Part shown: positions 8,554 through 15,931 of the stretch, one piece after another | Layout: each line of letters starts with the position of its first letter | Position numbering within the stretch: position 1 is the first letter of the stretch | Assembly: GCF_000472705.1 (NCBI RefSeq) | Contig: NZ_AXAE01000013.1 | Coordinates: 186,001-250,000 of the forward strand | Source: Mesorhizobium erdmanii USDA 3471 | Lineage (GTDB): Bacteria; Pseudomonadota; Alphaproteobacteria; Rhizobiales; Rhizobiaceae | DNA: 64,000 nucleotides | Reading direction: 5' to 3' | The notes under the pieces: generated by a model | The model's input: only the letters and a program-made list of their open reading frames with translations | Told to the model about the DNA's origin: nothing | Database searches by the model: none | Program-made: the position numbers and the translations under genes

Positions 8554-8939
8554 GCAATGTCGGGATCGTGATCGTCTCGCATTCGCCGCTGGTCGCGGAG
8601 GGCACGGCCGACATGGTACGCCAGATGGTGGGCGACGAAGTGCCGCTTGCATGGTGCGGCGGAAACGGCCATGGCGGGCTCGGCACCAGTGTCGAGGCGA
8701 TCATGGGCGCCATTGACAAGGCCTGGTCGGAAGCCGGTGTCGCCATCCTTGTCGATCTCGGCGGCGCCGAGACCAATTCGGAAATGGCGGTGGAGATGAT
8801 CGGCGAGCCGCGGGCGCAGAAGATCATCGTCTGCAACGCGCCGATCGTCGAGGGCGCGGTGATGGCGGCGACCGAATCGTCCGGCGGCGCCTCGCTGAAG
8901 GAAGTGGTGGCGACGGCGCATGAATTGTCGCCGTCGTGA
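8550..8939 (+). CDS. dhaM: PTS-dependent dihydroxyacetone kinase phosphotransferase DhaM (EIIA-Man type)
   Basis: A 129-residue EIIA-mannose-like protein. The phosphorylatable histidine is H11 in IVIVSHSPLVAEG. It receives phosphate from the HPr encoded next and gives it to the ADP of DhaL. It is a single-domain DhaM: the HPr and enzyme I domains found fused in E. coli DhaM are here separate downstream genes. It starts by ATGA overlap with dhaL. Confidence 0.88.
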   Translation: MSNVGIVIVSHSPLVAEGTADMVRQMVGDEVPLAWCGGNGHGGLGTSVEAIMGAIDKAWSEAGVAILVDLGGAETNSEMAVEMIGEPRAQKIIVCNAPIVEGAVMAATESSGGASLKEVVATAHELSPS

Positions 8940-8957
8940 GTGAACGGGAATTTTGAG

Positions 8958-9260
8958 ATGTCCACAGCCGCCGAAGCGACCGTCCTGATCACCCACGATG
9001 TGGGCCTCCATGCGCGTCCTTCGGTGAAGTTCACCAAGCTGGCCAAGACATTTGCCGCCGACGTCGAAATAGCGCTTGCCGCCAACGGACCGTGGTTCGA
9101 CGCCAAAAGCATCGTCAAGGTGATGGCGGCCAAGGCGCCGAAGGGCACGGTGCTGCATATCAGGGCCAGCGGCAACGGTGCCGATGACGCCGTCCGCGCA
9201 CTGATCGACCTGGTGCGGCGCGACTTCGACGAGGATGCCGGCCATGTCCGCTCGGCCTGA
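8958..9260 (+). CDS. HPr-like phosphocarrier protein
   Basis: A 100-residue HPr with the active histidine H18 in GLHARPS and the second conserved serine region DAKSIVKVMAA. It accepts phosphate from the enzyme I encoded next and hands it to DhaM. ATG 8958 is preferred over GTG 8940. Its position inside the operon indicates a dedicated phosphorelay for ketose phosphorylation. Confidence 0.9.
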   Translation: MSTAAEATVLITHDVGLHARPSVKFTKLAKTFAADVEIALAANGPWFDAKSIVKVMAAKAPKGTVLHIRASGNGADDAVRALIDLVRRDFDEDAGHVRSA

Positions 9261-9301
9261 AGCCGGCTCGCATCTGCGCCGGCGCGCAAGGAAAATGGGC
9301 T

Positions 9302-10876
9302 ATGCGGATTGAGGGCGTTCCGGCCTCGGCCGGCTATGCCGAGGGGCCGCTGTTCGACCTCGACCGGCCGCCGGCCTTCTACACAGGCAAAGCCACATCA
9401 GCGGAAGAGACGACGTCGCTGCAAGCAGCGATCGGCAAGGCGGTGAGCCGGCTTGCCGCCATGGTGGAAACCGCCGACAGCGACGCCGCCGGCATACTCG
9501 AATTCCACATCGCCATGCTGGAGGACGACGCGCTGAGCGGACCCGCCTTCGCATCGATCGCGTCCGGACAGACCGCCGACGCGGCATGGCGGCAGGCACT
9601 CGATGCCGAGATCGCCGGCTATGAGGCCTCGGACCAGGACTATTTCCGCGCCCGCGCCACGGATCTGCGCGATATCAGGGACCAGGTGCTGCGCGCCCTG
9701 ACAGCGGACGGCGGCGCTGCTGCGCCTTCCGGTGCCATCCTCTGCGGCGAGGACATCGCCCCGACGCGCTTTCTCGAGACCGACTGGAGCAATGGCGGCG
9801 GCATCGCGCTGAAGGCAGGCAGCACCGCCAGCCACGTCGCCATGCTGGCGCGCTCGCGGGGCGTGCCGATGGTGGTGGGGCTGCGTGAACCACTTGCCAA
9901 TCTTGCCGGCATCGCGCTGCTCGACGCCGAGCACGGCAGCATCGTGCTCGCACCCTCGCCTGATGAGATCGGTTCGTTCCGGCATTCGTCCTCTTCCTTC
10001 GCGGCCCGCCAGGACACGGCACGGCGTTTTCTCGCCCGACCGGCGGTGACCAAGGCCGGCACGGCGGTGCGCGTGCAGGTCAACATCGCCGATCCGTCGG
10101 ATGTCGACGGCATCGATATCGCGACCTGCGACGGTGTCGGGCTGATGCGGACCGAGTTCCTGTTCGGCAAAACGCTGCCGGACGAGGAGACGCAGTACCG
10201 CGCCTACCGCAAGGTGCTGGAGTGGGCCCGGGACAAACCGGTGACGATCCGCACCGTAGACGCCGGCGGCGACAAGCCGGTGCCGGGCTTCACCGTCGAG
10301 GAAGGCAATCCGTTCCTCGGGCTGCGCGGTATCAGGCTGTCGCTGGCGCGGCTCGACATTTTCCGCGCGCAGATCAGGGCATTGCTGCGCGCCGCTCCAC
10401 ACGGCAATCTCAGGGTCATGTTTCCGATGATCGCCATGGCTGATGAGTATGAACGCGCAGCCGCTCTGTTCGCAGAGGAGCAGGCGGCGCTTGCCGCGCG
10501 CGGTGTGGCTCAAGCGATGCCGCCGCTCGGCATCATGGTCGAGGTGCCGTCGGTGGCCATCGCGCCCGAGGCGTTCGCCGGTGTCGCCTTCTTCTCGATC
10601 GGCTCCAACGACCTCACGCAATATGTGATGGCGGCGGCGCGTGACAATGCAGCGGTCGCCCATCTCAATTCGGTCCGCCATCCGGCGGTGCTGCGGCTGA
10701 TCGGCTCAGTCACGGCCTTCGGACGGGAAACCGGCATTCCCGTCAGCCTGTGCGGCGATGCCGGCGGCGATCCCGCCGCGATCCCTTCGCTGCTCGAAGC
10801 GGGCTTGCGCGATCTGTCCGTCGCGCCGGCGCAACTCGCCATGGCCAAGGCGGCCATATCAGATGTTTCGGTCTAG
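9302..10876 (+). CDS. ptsI: PTS enzyme I (phosphoenolpyruvate-protein phosphotransferase)
   Basis: A 524-residue enzyme I that starts the relay by autophosphorylation from PEP. The swivelling histidine is H178 in AGSTASHVAMLARSRG. The PEP-binding barrel shows MRTEFLF, RTVDAGGDKPV, NPFLGLRGIR, the IGSNDLTQY motif and the catalytic Cys in SLCGDAGGDP. It is somewhat shorter than E. coli enzyme I (575), mainly at the N-terminus. Together with HPr, DhaM, DhaL and DhaK it makes the operon a self-contained PTS branch. Confidence 0.92.
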   Translation: MRIEGVPASAGYAEGPLFDLDRPPAFYTGKATSAEETTSLQAAIGKAVSRLAAMVETADSDAAGILEFHIAMLEDDALSGPAFASIASGQTADAAWRQALDAEIAGYEASDQDYFRARATDLRDIRDQVLRALTADGGAAAPSGAILCGEDIAPTRFLETDWSNGGGIALKAGSTASHVAMLARSRGVPMVVGLREPLANLAGIALLDAEHGSIVLAPSPDEIGSFRHSSSSFAARQDTARRFLARPAVTKAGTAVRVQVNIADPSDVDGIDIATCDGVGLMRTEFLFGKTLPDEETQYRAYRKVLEWARDKPVTIRTVDAGGDKPVPGFTVEEGNPFLGLRGIRLSLARLDIFRAQIRALLRAAPHGNLRVMFPMIAMADEYERAAALFAEEQAALAARGVAQAMPPLGIMVEVPSVAIAPEAFAGVAFFSIGSNDLTQYVMAAARDNAAVAHLNSVRHPAVLRLIGSVTAFGRETGIPVSLCGDAGGDPAAIPSLLEAGLRDLSVAPAQLAMAKAAISDVSV

Positions 10877-10885
10877 GCGGCTGGC

Positions 10886-11311
10886 ATGGCGGACATCAAA
10901 CCCGAACCCGGTTCCGAAGAGGCGATCCGCGCCTACAAGACGATCCTATCGCAGGTCATCGACCAGCGCCCATCGGGCATGCGCCAGCGCCTCGCCGACG
11001 CGCTCGGCAAACACCGCAGCTTCGTAACGCAGATTTCCAGCCCGGCCTATACGATCCCGATTCCCTCAAAACATCTGCCTTCGATCTTTTCCGTCTGCCA
11101 TTTCAGCCCGGCCGAGCGGGATCAGTTCCTCGCCGCCTACCATCAGGCGCATCCGGGAAAAATGTCTGTCGCCGCAGGCATGCGCAAGACGCGGCATGTG
11201 TCGCTTGTCGTGCCGGATTTCGGCGACGACAAGCAGAACGCGGCGCTCGACCGGGCAATCAACGAATTCATCCAGAAGATCACCAGCATCGCCGGCAAGA
11301 GTGGCAGCTGA
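10886..11311 (+). CDS. Conserved hypothetical protein of the dihydroxyacetone kinase operon, HTH-like
   Basis: A 141-residue soluble protein I do not recognise by name. Residues 30-75 (RQRLADALGKHRSFVTQIS, then IPSKHLPSIFSVCHFS) have the spacing of a helix-turn-helix of the Cro/CI sort, and the middle contains HPGKMSVAAGMRKTRHVSLV. It begins ten bases after the enzyme I gene and ends 32 bases before the second dhaK, so it is co-transcribed with the kinase genes. A regulatory or adaptor role is inference. Confidence 0.7.
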   Translation: MADIKPEPGSEEAIRAYKTILSQVIDQRPSGMRQRLADALGKHRSFVTQISSPAYTIPIPSKHLPSIFSVCHFSPAERDQFLAAYHQAHPGKMSVAAGMRKTRHVSLVVPDFGDDKQNAALDRAINEFIQKITSIAGKSGS

Positions 11312-11343
11312 CCGTTTCTTGCCGGGCTGTTTGGGAGGACGCC

Positions 11344-12330
11344 ATGAAGAAATTTATGAACGCGGTGGACACGGTGCTGACCGAGAGCCTCGACGGTTTC
11401 GTCGCCGCGCATGCCGATATACTGGTGCTTGGCGAGGAGCACAAATTCGTCCACCGCAGGACCTTGCGGCCGGGCAAGGTGGCGCTGATCTCCGGCGGTG
11501 GCTCGGGGCATGAGCCTATGCATGGCGGCTTTGTCGGCCATGGCATGCTGGACGCCGCCTGCCCCGGCCAGGTCTTCACCTCGCCGACACCGGACCAGAT
11601 GCTGGCGGCGGCGCAAGCCGTCGACACCGGCGCCGGTTGCCTGTTCATCGTCAAGAACTACGAGGGCGATGTGATGAACTTCGACATGGCGGCCGAAATG
11701 TCCGACGGCGTCCTGCAGGTGGTGACCAATGATGACGTCGCCGTCGAGAATTCGTCCTACACGACCGGCCGGCGCGGCGTCGCCGGCACGCTGGTGGTGG
11801 AAAAGATCGTCGGCGCGGCGGCCGAGCATGGCCTGGCACTGCCCGTGCTGAAGACGCTGGGCGAACGCGTCAACGCCGCAACCCGCTCGATGGGTGTGGC
11901 GCTGACCAGCGGCACCGTGCCGGCGGCCGGCAAGCCGACCTTCGATATCGGCGACGGCGAGATGGAATTCGGCGTCGGCATCCATGGCGAGCCCGGCCGC
12001 CGCCGCGACAGCTTGAAAAGCGCCGATGCGATCGCCGAGGAAATCTGCACCGCGATCCTGGGCGATCTCGGAGACAGGGCGAAAGGTCCGGCGCTGCTGT
12101 TCGTCAATGGCTTCGGCGGCACGCCGCTGATGGAGCTCTATCTGATGTACAACAGCGCGCGAAAAATCTTCGAGAGGCGGGGCGTGACGATAGCTCGCTC
12201 GCTGGTCGGCAGCTTTGTCACCTCGCTCGACATGGCCGGCTGCTCGATCACCCTCACCATGCTCGACGACGAGATGACCGGCTGGTGGGACGCGCCTGTC
12301 CACACGGCAGCCTTGCGCTGGGGCATGTAA
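11344..12330 (+). CDS. dhaK: Dihydroxyacetone kinase subunit DhaK
   Basis: A 328-residue single-domain DhaK with SGGGSGHEPMHGG (H56), NYEGD (D109) and the covalent ketose-binding histidine H214 in GVGIHGEPG. With the separate DhaL and DhaM it completes a PEP-dependent kinase. ATG 11344 follows GGGAGGACGCC, a good ribosome site. It is the last gene of the operon and the second DhaK-type domain after the fusion at 6235, so the two kinases may differ in substrate or phosphate donor. Confidence 0.9.
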   Translation: MKKFMNAVDTVLTESLDGFVAAHADILVLGEEHKFVHRRTLRPGKVALISGGGSGHEPMHGGFVGHGMLDAACPGQVFTSPTPDQMLAAAQAVDTGAGCLFIVKNYEGDVMNFDMAAEMSDGVLQVVTNDDVAVENSSYTTGRRGVAGTLVVEKIVGAAAEHGLALPVLKTLGERVNAATRSMGVALTSGTVPAAGKPTFDIGDGEMEFGVGIHGEPGRRRDSLKSADAIAEEICTAILGDLGDRAKGPALLFVNGFGGTPLMELYLMYNSARKIFERRGVTIARSLVGSFVTSLDMAGCSITLTMLDDEMTGWWDAPVHTAALRWGM

Positions 12331-12394
12331 AGCTGGCAACAGCCACGCTTTTCTGCAACCATTCCGGTTAATCTACACAACATTTGTCCGGTTG

Positions 12395-13417
12395 ATGCTG
12401 CCACCCCTCACCTCCATCGAAGAAAGACTGCTGTTGCGCTTCGCCGATCCGGAGGCCACGGCGGTCGAGGACAATTTGTCGGCAAAGGTGCTGTCGGCGC
12501 TGCTCGACAATGCCGAATTCCACGGGGTCCTGCCGATCATGCTGCGTAAACTGCAAGAGGGGGGCGACGCACGGCTGCCACAGGACGCCAGCTTGCGGGA
12601 AAAGCTTGACGATCTGCGCAACAAGGCGACGATCGCCACCGGCCAGTCGATGCTGCTGCAATACCATGGCGACCGCATCATGAAGGGGATGGCGACAGCA
12701 GGCGTCCCGGCACGGATCGTCAAGGGACCGGTCTTTGCGCGCAAGCTCTATCGCAACGTGTCCGACCGGCCGTTTACCGATATCGATATCCTCGTCGAGC
12801 CAGCAAACCTTGCCCGGGCAAACCAGGTGATCGCGGGATGCGGCTTCGAGCTCGGCAGCAATGAGGCCGAGTCCTACCAGCTGCAGGAATTCAAATGGCT
12901 GGAAAAGGAGAACTCCAGCCTGCTGGTCGAACTGCATGGCGATCTCGTGCATGACACCGGCATGCGGCGGCGCCTGTCGCTGGGTTTCCGCGAACTGGGC
13001 GTCATCGACGGCGACGCGACGGACACGCCGGCCGCACTTTTGACGATCGCCATCGTGCACGCCGCCGGTGGCCACAAATTCCATCGCCTGCAGCTTTGCG
13101 TCGACGTGCTGCAAGGGGTGCGGGCTCTGCAGTCAGCCGAATCGGAAACCTGCCTGCTCGACGCCGCCCGGATGACCGGCATCGAGCTCGAACTGGCGAT
13201 CGTGCTCAATGTCACCGGCCAGTTGTTCGGCGAGGCCCGCGCGCTTGAGCTCGCCGGGCGGATCAAGCCCGATCTCTCGATAAGGCTTGCCAAGCGGCTG
13301 ATAACGACGACCACGCTGCTCCGGGTCAATTCTCGGGAAAAGATCGGTTCGCGCCTGCGCCGCGATGCTTTCCGCTGGATCCAGCGGCTGGCCAAGGCAA
13401 GGCCATACGCCGCTTGA
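12395..13417 (+). CDS. Nucleotidyltransferase family protein (lasso/HPr-kinase-associated type)
   Basis: A 340-residue protein of the uncharacterised nucleotidyltransferase family found beside PqqD-like, lasso-B2-like and HPr-kinase-like genes. The nucleotidyltransferase core is visible around residues 105-130 as VKGPVFARKLY followed by FTDIDILV, with the metal-binding D-x-D. It faces the kinase gene convergently with only eight bases between stop codons. A second, longer member of the family is encoded at 36931-38064 beside the lasso cluster. The substrate is unknown; modification of a peptide or protein is inferred from context. Confidence 0.75.
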   Translation: MLPPLTSIEERLLLRFADPEATAVEDNLSAKVLSALLDNAEFHGVLPIMLRKLQEGGDARLPQDASLREKLDDLRNKATIATGQSMLLQYHGDRIMKGMATAGVPARIVKGPVFARKLYRNVSDRPFTDIDILVEPANLARANQVIAGCGFELGSNEAESYQLQEFKWLEKENSSLLVELHGDLVHDTGMRRRLSLGFRELGVIDGDATDTPAALLTIAIVHAAGGHKFHRLQLCVDVLQGVRALQSAESETCLLDAARMTGIELELAIVLNVTGQLFGEARALELAGRIKPDLSIRLAKRLITTTTLLRVNSREKIGSRLRRDAFRWIQRLAKARPYAA

Positions 13418-13425
13418 ACTTGCCG

Positions 13426-14412
13426 TCAACCCGGCGATGTCAACGTGGCGCTTATCAGCGCCGCCGCGTCGGCCGGGCGTGCGCCCACTTCCAGGGTGAA
13501 GGTCGGCACCGAGGAAACCAGCCTGCCGATCGTCGCCAGCCGGCGTTTCTGCAGCGGCAGCAGGCCGGTCATGCCGGTGCGGACATTGTCCATCGCCAGC
13601 GCCACCATCGCGTCGGTCCGCGCCATGGGCACGAGCCGGGTTTGACTGTCGGGCGAGCGGGCCAGGTGCAGCAGGGCCGCCACCGGCCGAGCGACCGGGC
13701 TTTCAACGCGGACGATCTCGCTCAACCGCTCCAGCGAGACGGCCTGTTCGCCATTCCTGTCCCATGACCGGCCAAGGCACGGCGCAACCTGCGGGATCAT
13801 TTCGGCGGTCTTCTCGTGGATCTTGACATGGCGCGGCAACCCCCAGGCCACCGGACTGTCCGCGGCAGGATCCAGGATCATGGCATCGTCGGAACACAGG
13901 CCAAAGCCTTGCGTTGCTAGCGCCAGCGACGTCGTGGTCTTGCCGGTGCCGCTCGGCGCATGGATCAGCACGACGGCGTCACTGCCTGGCAGCGTCAGCC
14001 CGGCCGTGTGCAGCATATGCTGGCCGCCGGCGTCGAGCGCGGCGTCCAGCACCAGCATAGATGGCGTCCAGGCTGCTTTGCTGCCAGGACGAACCCGGAG
14101 TTTCGCCCACCCTTCCTCGTCATTGACGGCAACGGTCTGTCGTCCGGGAAAAATGAGATTGACGGTGGCACCGTGGACGATCATCCGGCAGTACCCGTCT
14201 TCGGGTATCTCACCGTCGAAGACGAGCGATCCGCCGGGGTCCTCGTCCAGGACATCCATCTCGGCGATATCGAGGCGAAAGCCCGGTTCGACGGCATCTT
14301 CTATACGCAGGATGCCCAGCATCCTTTCGAAATCCTGCCACAGCTCAGGCCGGTCGGCCGCAATGCCGAGGACCTGGCCGTTGAGGCCATAGCATGCTGA
14401 AGGCCTGTTCAA
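13426..14412 (-). CDS. HPr kinase-like protein (HprK-related, RiPP-associated)
   Basis: A 328-residue P-loop protein resembling the C-terminal catalytic domain of HPr kinase/phosphorylase. Walker A is HAPSGTGKTTTSLAL, followed by LCSDDAMILD, where HPrK enzymes carry an essential acidic pair. Such proteins in lasso clusters phosphorylate the peptide, and related ones occur in exopolysaccharide regions. The best start is TTG 14412, overlapping the stop of the lasso-B2-like gene as TTGA; no ATG occurs nearby. Confidence 0.8.
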   Translation of the reverse strand: MNRPSACYGLNGQVLGIAADRPELWQDFERMLGILRIEDAVEPGFRLDIAEMDVLDEDPGGSLVFDGEIPEDGYCRMIVHGATVNLIFPGRQTVAVNDEEGWAKLRVRPGSKAAWTPSMLVLDAALDAGGQHMLHTAGLTLPGSDAVVLIHAPSGTGKTTTSLALATQGFGLCSDDAMILDPAADSPVAWGLPRHVKIHEKTAEMIPQVAPCLGRSWDRNGEQAVSLERLSEIVRVESPVARPVAALLHLARSPDSQTRLVPMARTDAMVALAMDNVRTGMTGLLPLQKRRLATIGRLVSSVPTFTLEVGARPADAAALISATLTSPG

Positions 14413-14843
14413 GCGGGGCGCACCTTCGAGGGATCGGCATGGTGACGGTAAATCTCGACCATGCCGGGAAGGCTATCACTGACCACCGGCCTGCCGTTGA
14501 GGCAGACCCAGCAATGCGCCGAGACGCGTGGCGTCTGCAGCGACTTCGGATCGACGCCGAAGCGCAACTCCGGATCGAAGCCGGCGAGGCGCAGGAAGCG
14601 ATGGCCGAGCAGGCCTTCGCGCAGGCATCTGCGGTCGCGCATCAGCCAGGGATGGCGCACGGTGCGGTTGACGTGGGCGACGATGTAGGCGGCGGACAGG
14701 CCCCGATAGGGTGTCGATGAGGCAAGCGGCGCCCATTTCAGCATATCTTCGAAGCTGCGCCCGGCAATGAGGACCGGAAGCAGCCGCGCGCTTGCCCAGA
14801 GATGGCAGCGAAATAGGGCGCGCAGAAGCGGACCGTCAGCCAT
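14409..14843 (-). CDS. Lasso peptide B2-like transglutaminase-fold protease
   Basis: A 144-residue protein of the B2 leader-peptidase family, with the expected Cys (C73 in RRCLREGLLGHRF), His (H110 in AHCWV) and Asp (D123 in VVSDS). In lasso pathways B2 cleaves the leader peptide presented by the PqqD-like B1 protein. The gene overlaps the upstream B1-like gene as ATGA. No precursor peptide or cyclase is adjacent, so the target is unknown. Confidence 0.82.
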   Translation of the reverse strand: MADGPLLRALFRCHLWASARLLPVLIAGRSFEDMLKWAPLASSTPYRGLSAAYIVAHVNRTVRHPWLMRDRRCLREGLLGHRFLRLAGFDPELRFGVDPKSLQTPRVSAHCWVCLNGRPVVSDSLPGMVEIYRHHADPSKVRPA

Positions 14844-15127
14844 CAAGACCCCGGGGTGGCGAGAATGCCTTCCGAGACGAGATCGGCGGCCAATGCCGCC
14901 ATGTCCTCGTCGAGTGTATCCTTGTCGGCCTCGAACTCCTCGCAAAGCAGGCCGACGATCTGATCGAAGCTGCGGGCACCATCGACCTTGTCGAGAAAGG
15001 CTTCGGTCGTGCCGTTGCAGGTGTAAAGCTGGCCGCTGCGCGCCAGAAGCACGACCGCACCATCACCGACATGCTGAACCGAGGCGTCGTCCGCCAGCCG
15101 CAATATCGTTCCAGAGACAATTTCCAT
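14843..15127 (-). CDS. PqqD-like peptide-binding (RRE) protein
   Basis: A 94-residue protein with the PqqD fold, the winged recognition element that binds RiPP leader peptides. The pattern QHVGDGAVVLLARSGQLY, then TTEAFLDKVDG and LDEDMAALAADLVSEGIL is typical. ATG 15127 removes an implausible upstream extension. It is the first gene of the B1-B2-kinase run on the minus strand. Confidence 0.82.
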   Translation of the reverse strand: MEIVSGTILRLADDASVQHVGDGAVVLLARSGQLYTCNGTTEAFLDKVDGARSFDQIVGLLCEEFEADKDTLDEDMAALAADLVSEGILATPGS

Positions 15128-15410
15128 CACCAACCCCAACAAGCCCGCAAGATCCCTGAAATGAGATAGCGCGGTGGTGCAGTGCTGTCTATCGGCCGGC
15201 CGGGAGAGATAGCATCCCGGCTTGTGCGGTCTTGCAGCTTCGCAGGATCCTCCCTGTCGACAAATCGCACTCAAGTGCCTGTTCGTGTCCGAAATCGCCC
15301 CAGAAATAGTCGTTCGCGCGAGATGACAAGCAGGTGAACTGACCGGCAGGACCGTTGCATTTCTTCCCCTAAGTAAGGTAAGGACTCCCGGGGTTTTGGG
15401 GAGATAGCGT

Positions 15411-15527
15411 ATGCGTTACAACTGGGAGCGGGCTCCGACGACTTTCGAACGTCATCGGAAGACCCTGGCGGCAGCTATTTTGATCTTCGGCGGCGTCCGC
15501 CTCATGCTTGTGGCTCTGCCGATCTAG
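15411..15527 (+). CDS. Possible 38-residue membrane peptide
   Basis: A short frame with a good ribosome site (GGGGAGA about eight bases before ATG). It encodes a basic N-terminus (MRYNWERAPTTFERHRK) followed by a single hydrophobic segment that runs to the end (AAAILIFGGVRLMLVALPI). This is the layout of a one-span small membrane protein. It has no features of a lasso precursor. Family unknown. Confidence 0.4.
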   Translation: MRYNWERAPTTFERHRKTLAAAILIFGGVRLMLVALPI

Positions 15528-15777
15528 CGCGGTCGAATTTTATCCAATGAATACTGTTTGTTAGTCGGCTACCGGCCTGCGTTAGCGAGGCTGTCCGGTC
15601 ACGATAAGGACGCGCCGGCCGCTCCTCATGGGGTGTCTCGAGCGGCTTGCCGTCCTGGCCCTGCAAGATCACCGTGCGGACGCGTCTTCGGCCGGCGCAG
15701 TTGCGGTTGCGGGCGCGAGCACCGCACCGATCGACCGCAAACACCGGTTTTGCCCCGTTCGACACGAGATGATGCAT
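15502..15777 (-). CDS. Possible small hypothetical protein
   Basis: A 91-residue frame preceded by a strong ribosome site (GGGGGAGGA about eight bases before ATG 15777). The protein is basic, with VRTVILQGQDGKPLE in the middle, and its C-terminal third looks less protein-like. It overlaps the end of the 38-residue frame on the opposite strand by 26 bases. I do not recognise it; it may be spurious. Confidence 0.3.
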   Translation of the reverse strand: MHHLVSNGAKPVFAVDRCGARARNRNCAGRRRVRTVILQGQDGKPLETPHEERPARPYRDRTASLTQAGSRLTNSIHWIKFDRARSAEPQA

Positions 15778-15931
15778 TGTCGGATCCTCCCCCGAGAAGG
15801 CTTCACTTCATGACAGAGCGCGCCAAGGGTCAAGCCGGGACCGGTTCAGACTAAAATCAGGGAAGACAGCGCCGGAACAAACAGCATAGGCTGCTAGGAA
15901 AGACGGCAAATGGTTCCTGGGGAGGTTACGG

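Larger units (their letters stand above)
15128..15931. other. 800-base intergenic region with two doubtful small genes
   Basis: This stretch separates the PqqD-like gene from prpE. It holds a 38-codon frame on the plus strand and a 91-codon frame on the minus strand, described separately. I searched both strands for a lasso-type precursor (a YxxPxL leader motif, Thr at -2 and Gly1 with Asp/Glu at 7-9) to serve the adjacent B1-B2-kinase genes and found none. Nothing else stands out. Confidence 0.6.

Noticed and set aside
6715..8652. 645-codon minus-strand frame opposite the dihydroxyacetone kinase genes
   Set aside because: Arg/His/Gln-rich antisense shadow crossing two sense genes with clear motifs.
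15128..15410. Search for a second lasso precursor beside the orphan B1-B2-kinase genes
   Set aside because: The only short frame (about 29 residues, minus strand) lacks a YxxPxL leader motif, Thr at -2 and a ring acid at 7-9.
15411..15527. 38-residue peptide considered as a RiPP precursor
   Set aside because: After a basic start it is one hydrophobic span with no acidic ring residue and no leader motif; kept only as a possible membrane peptide.
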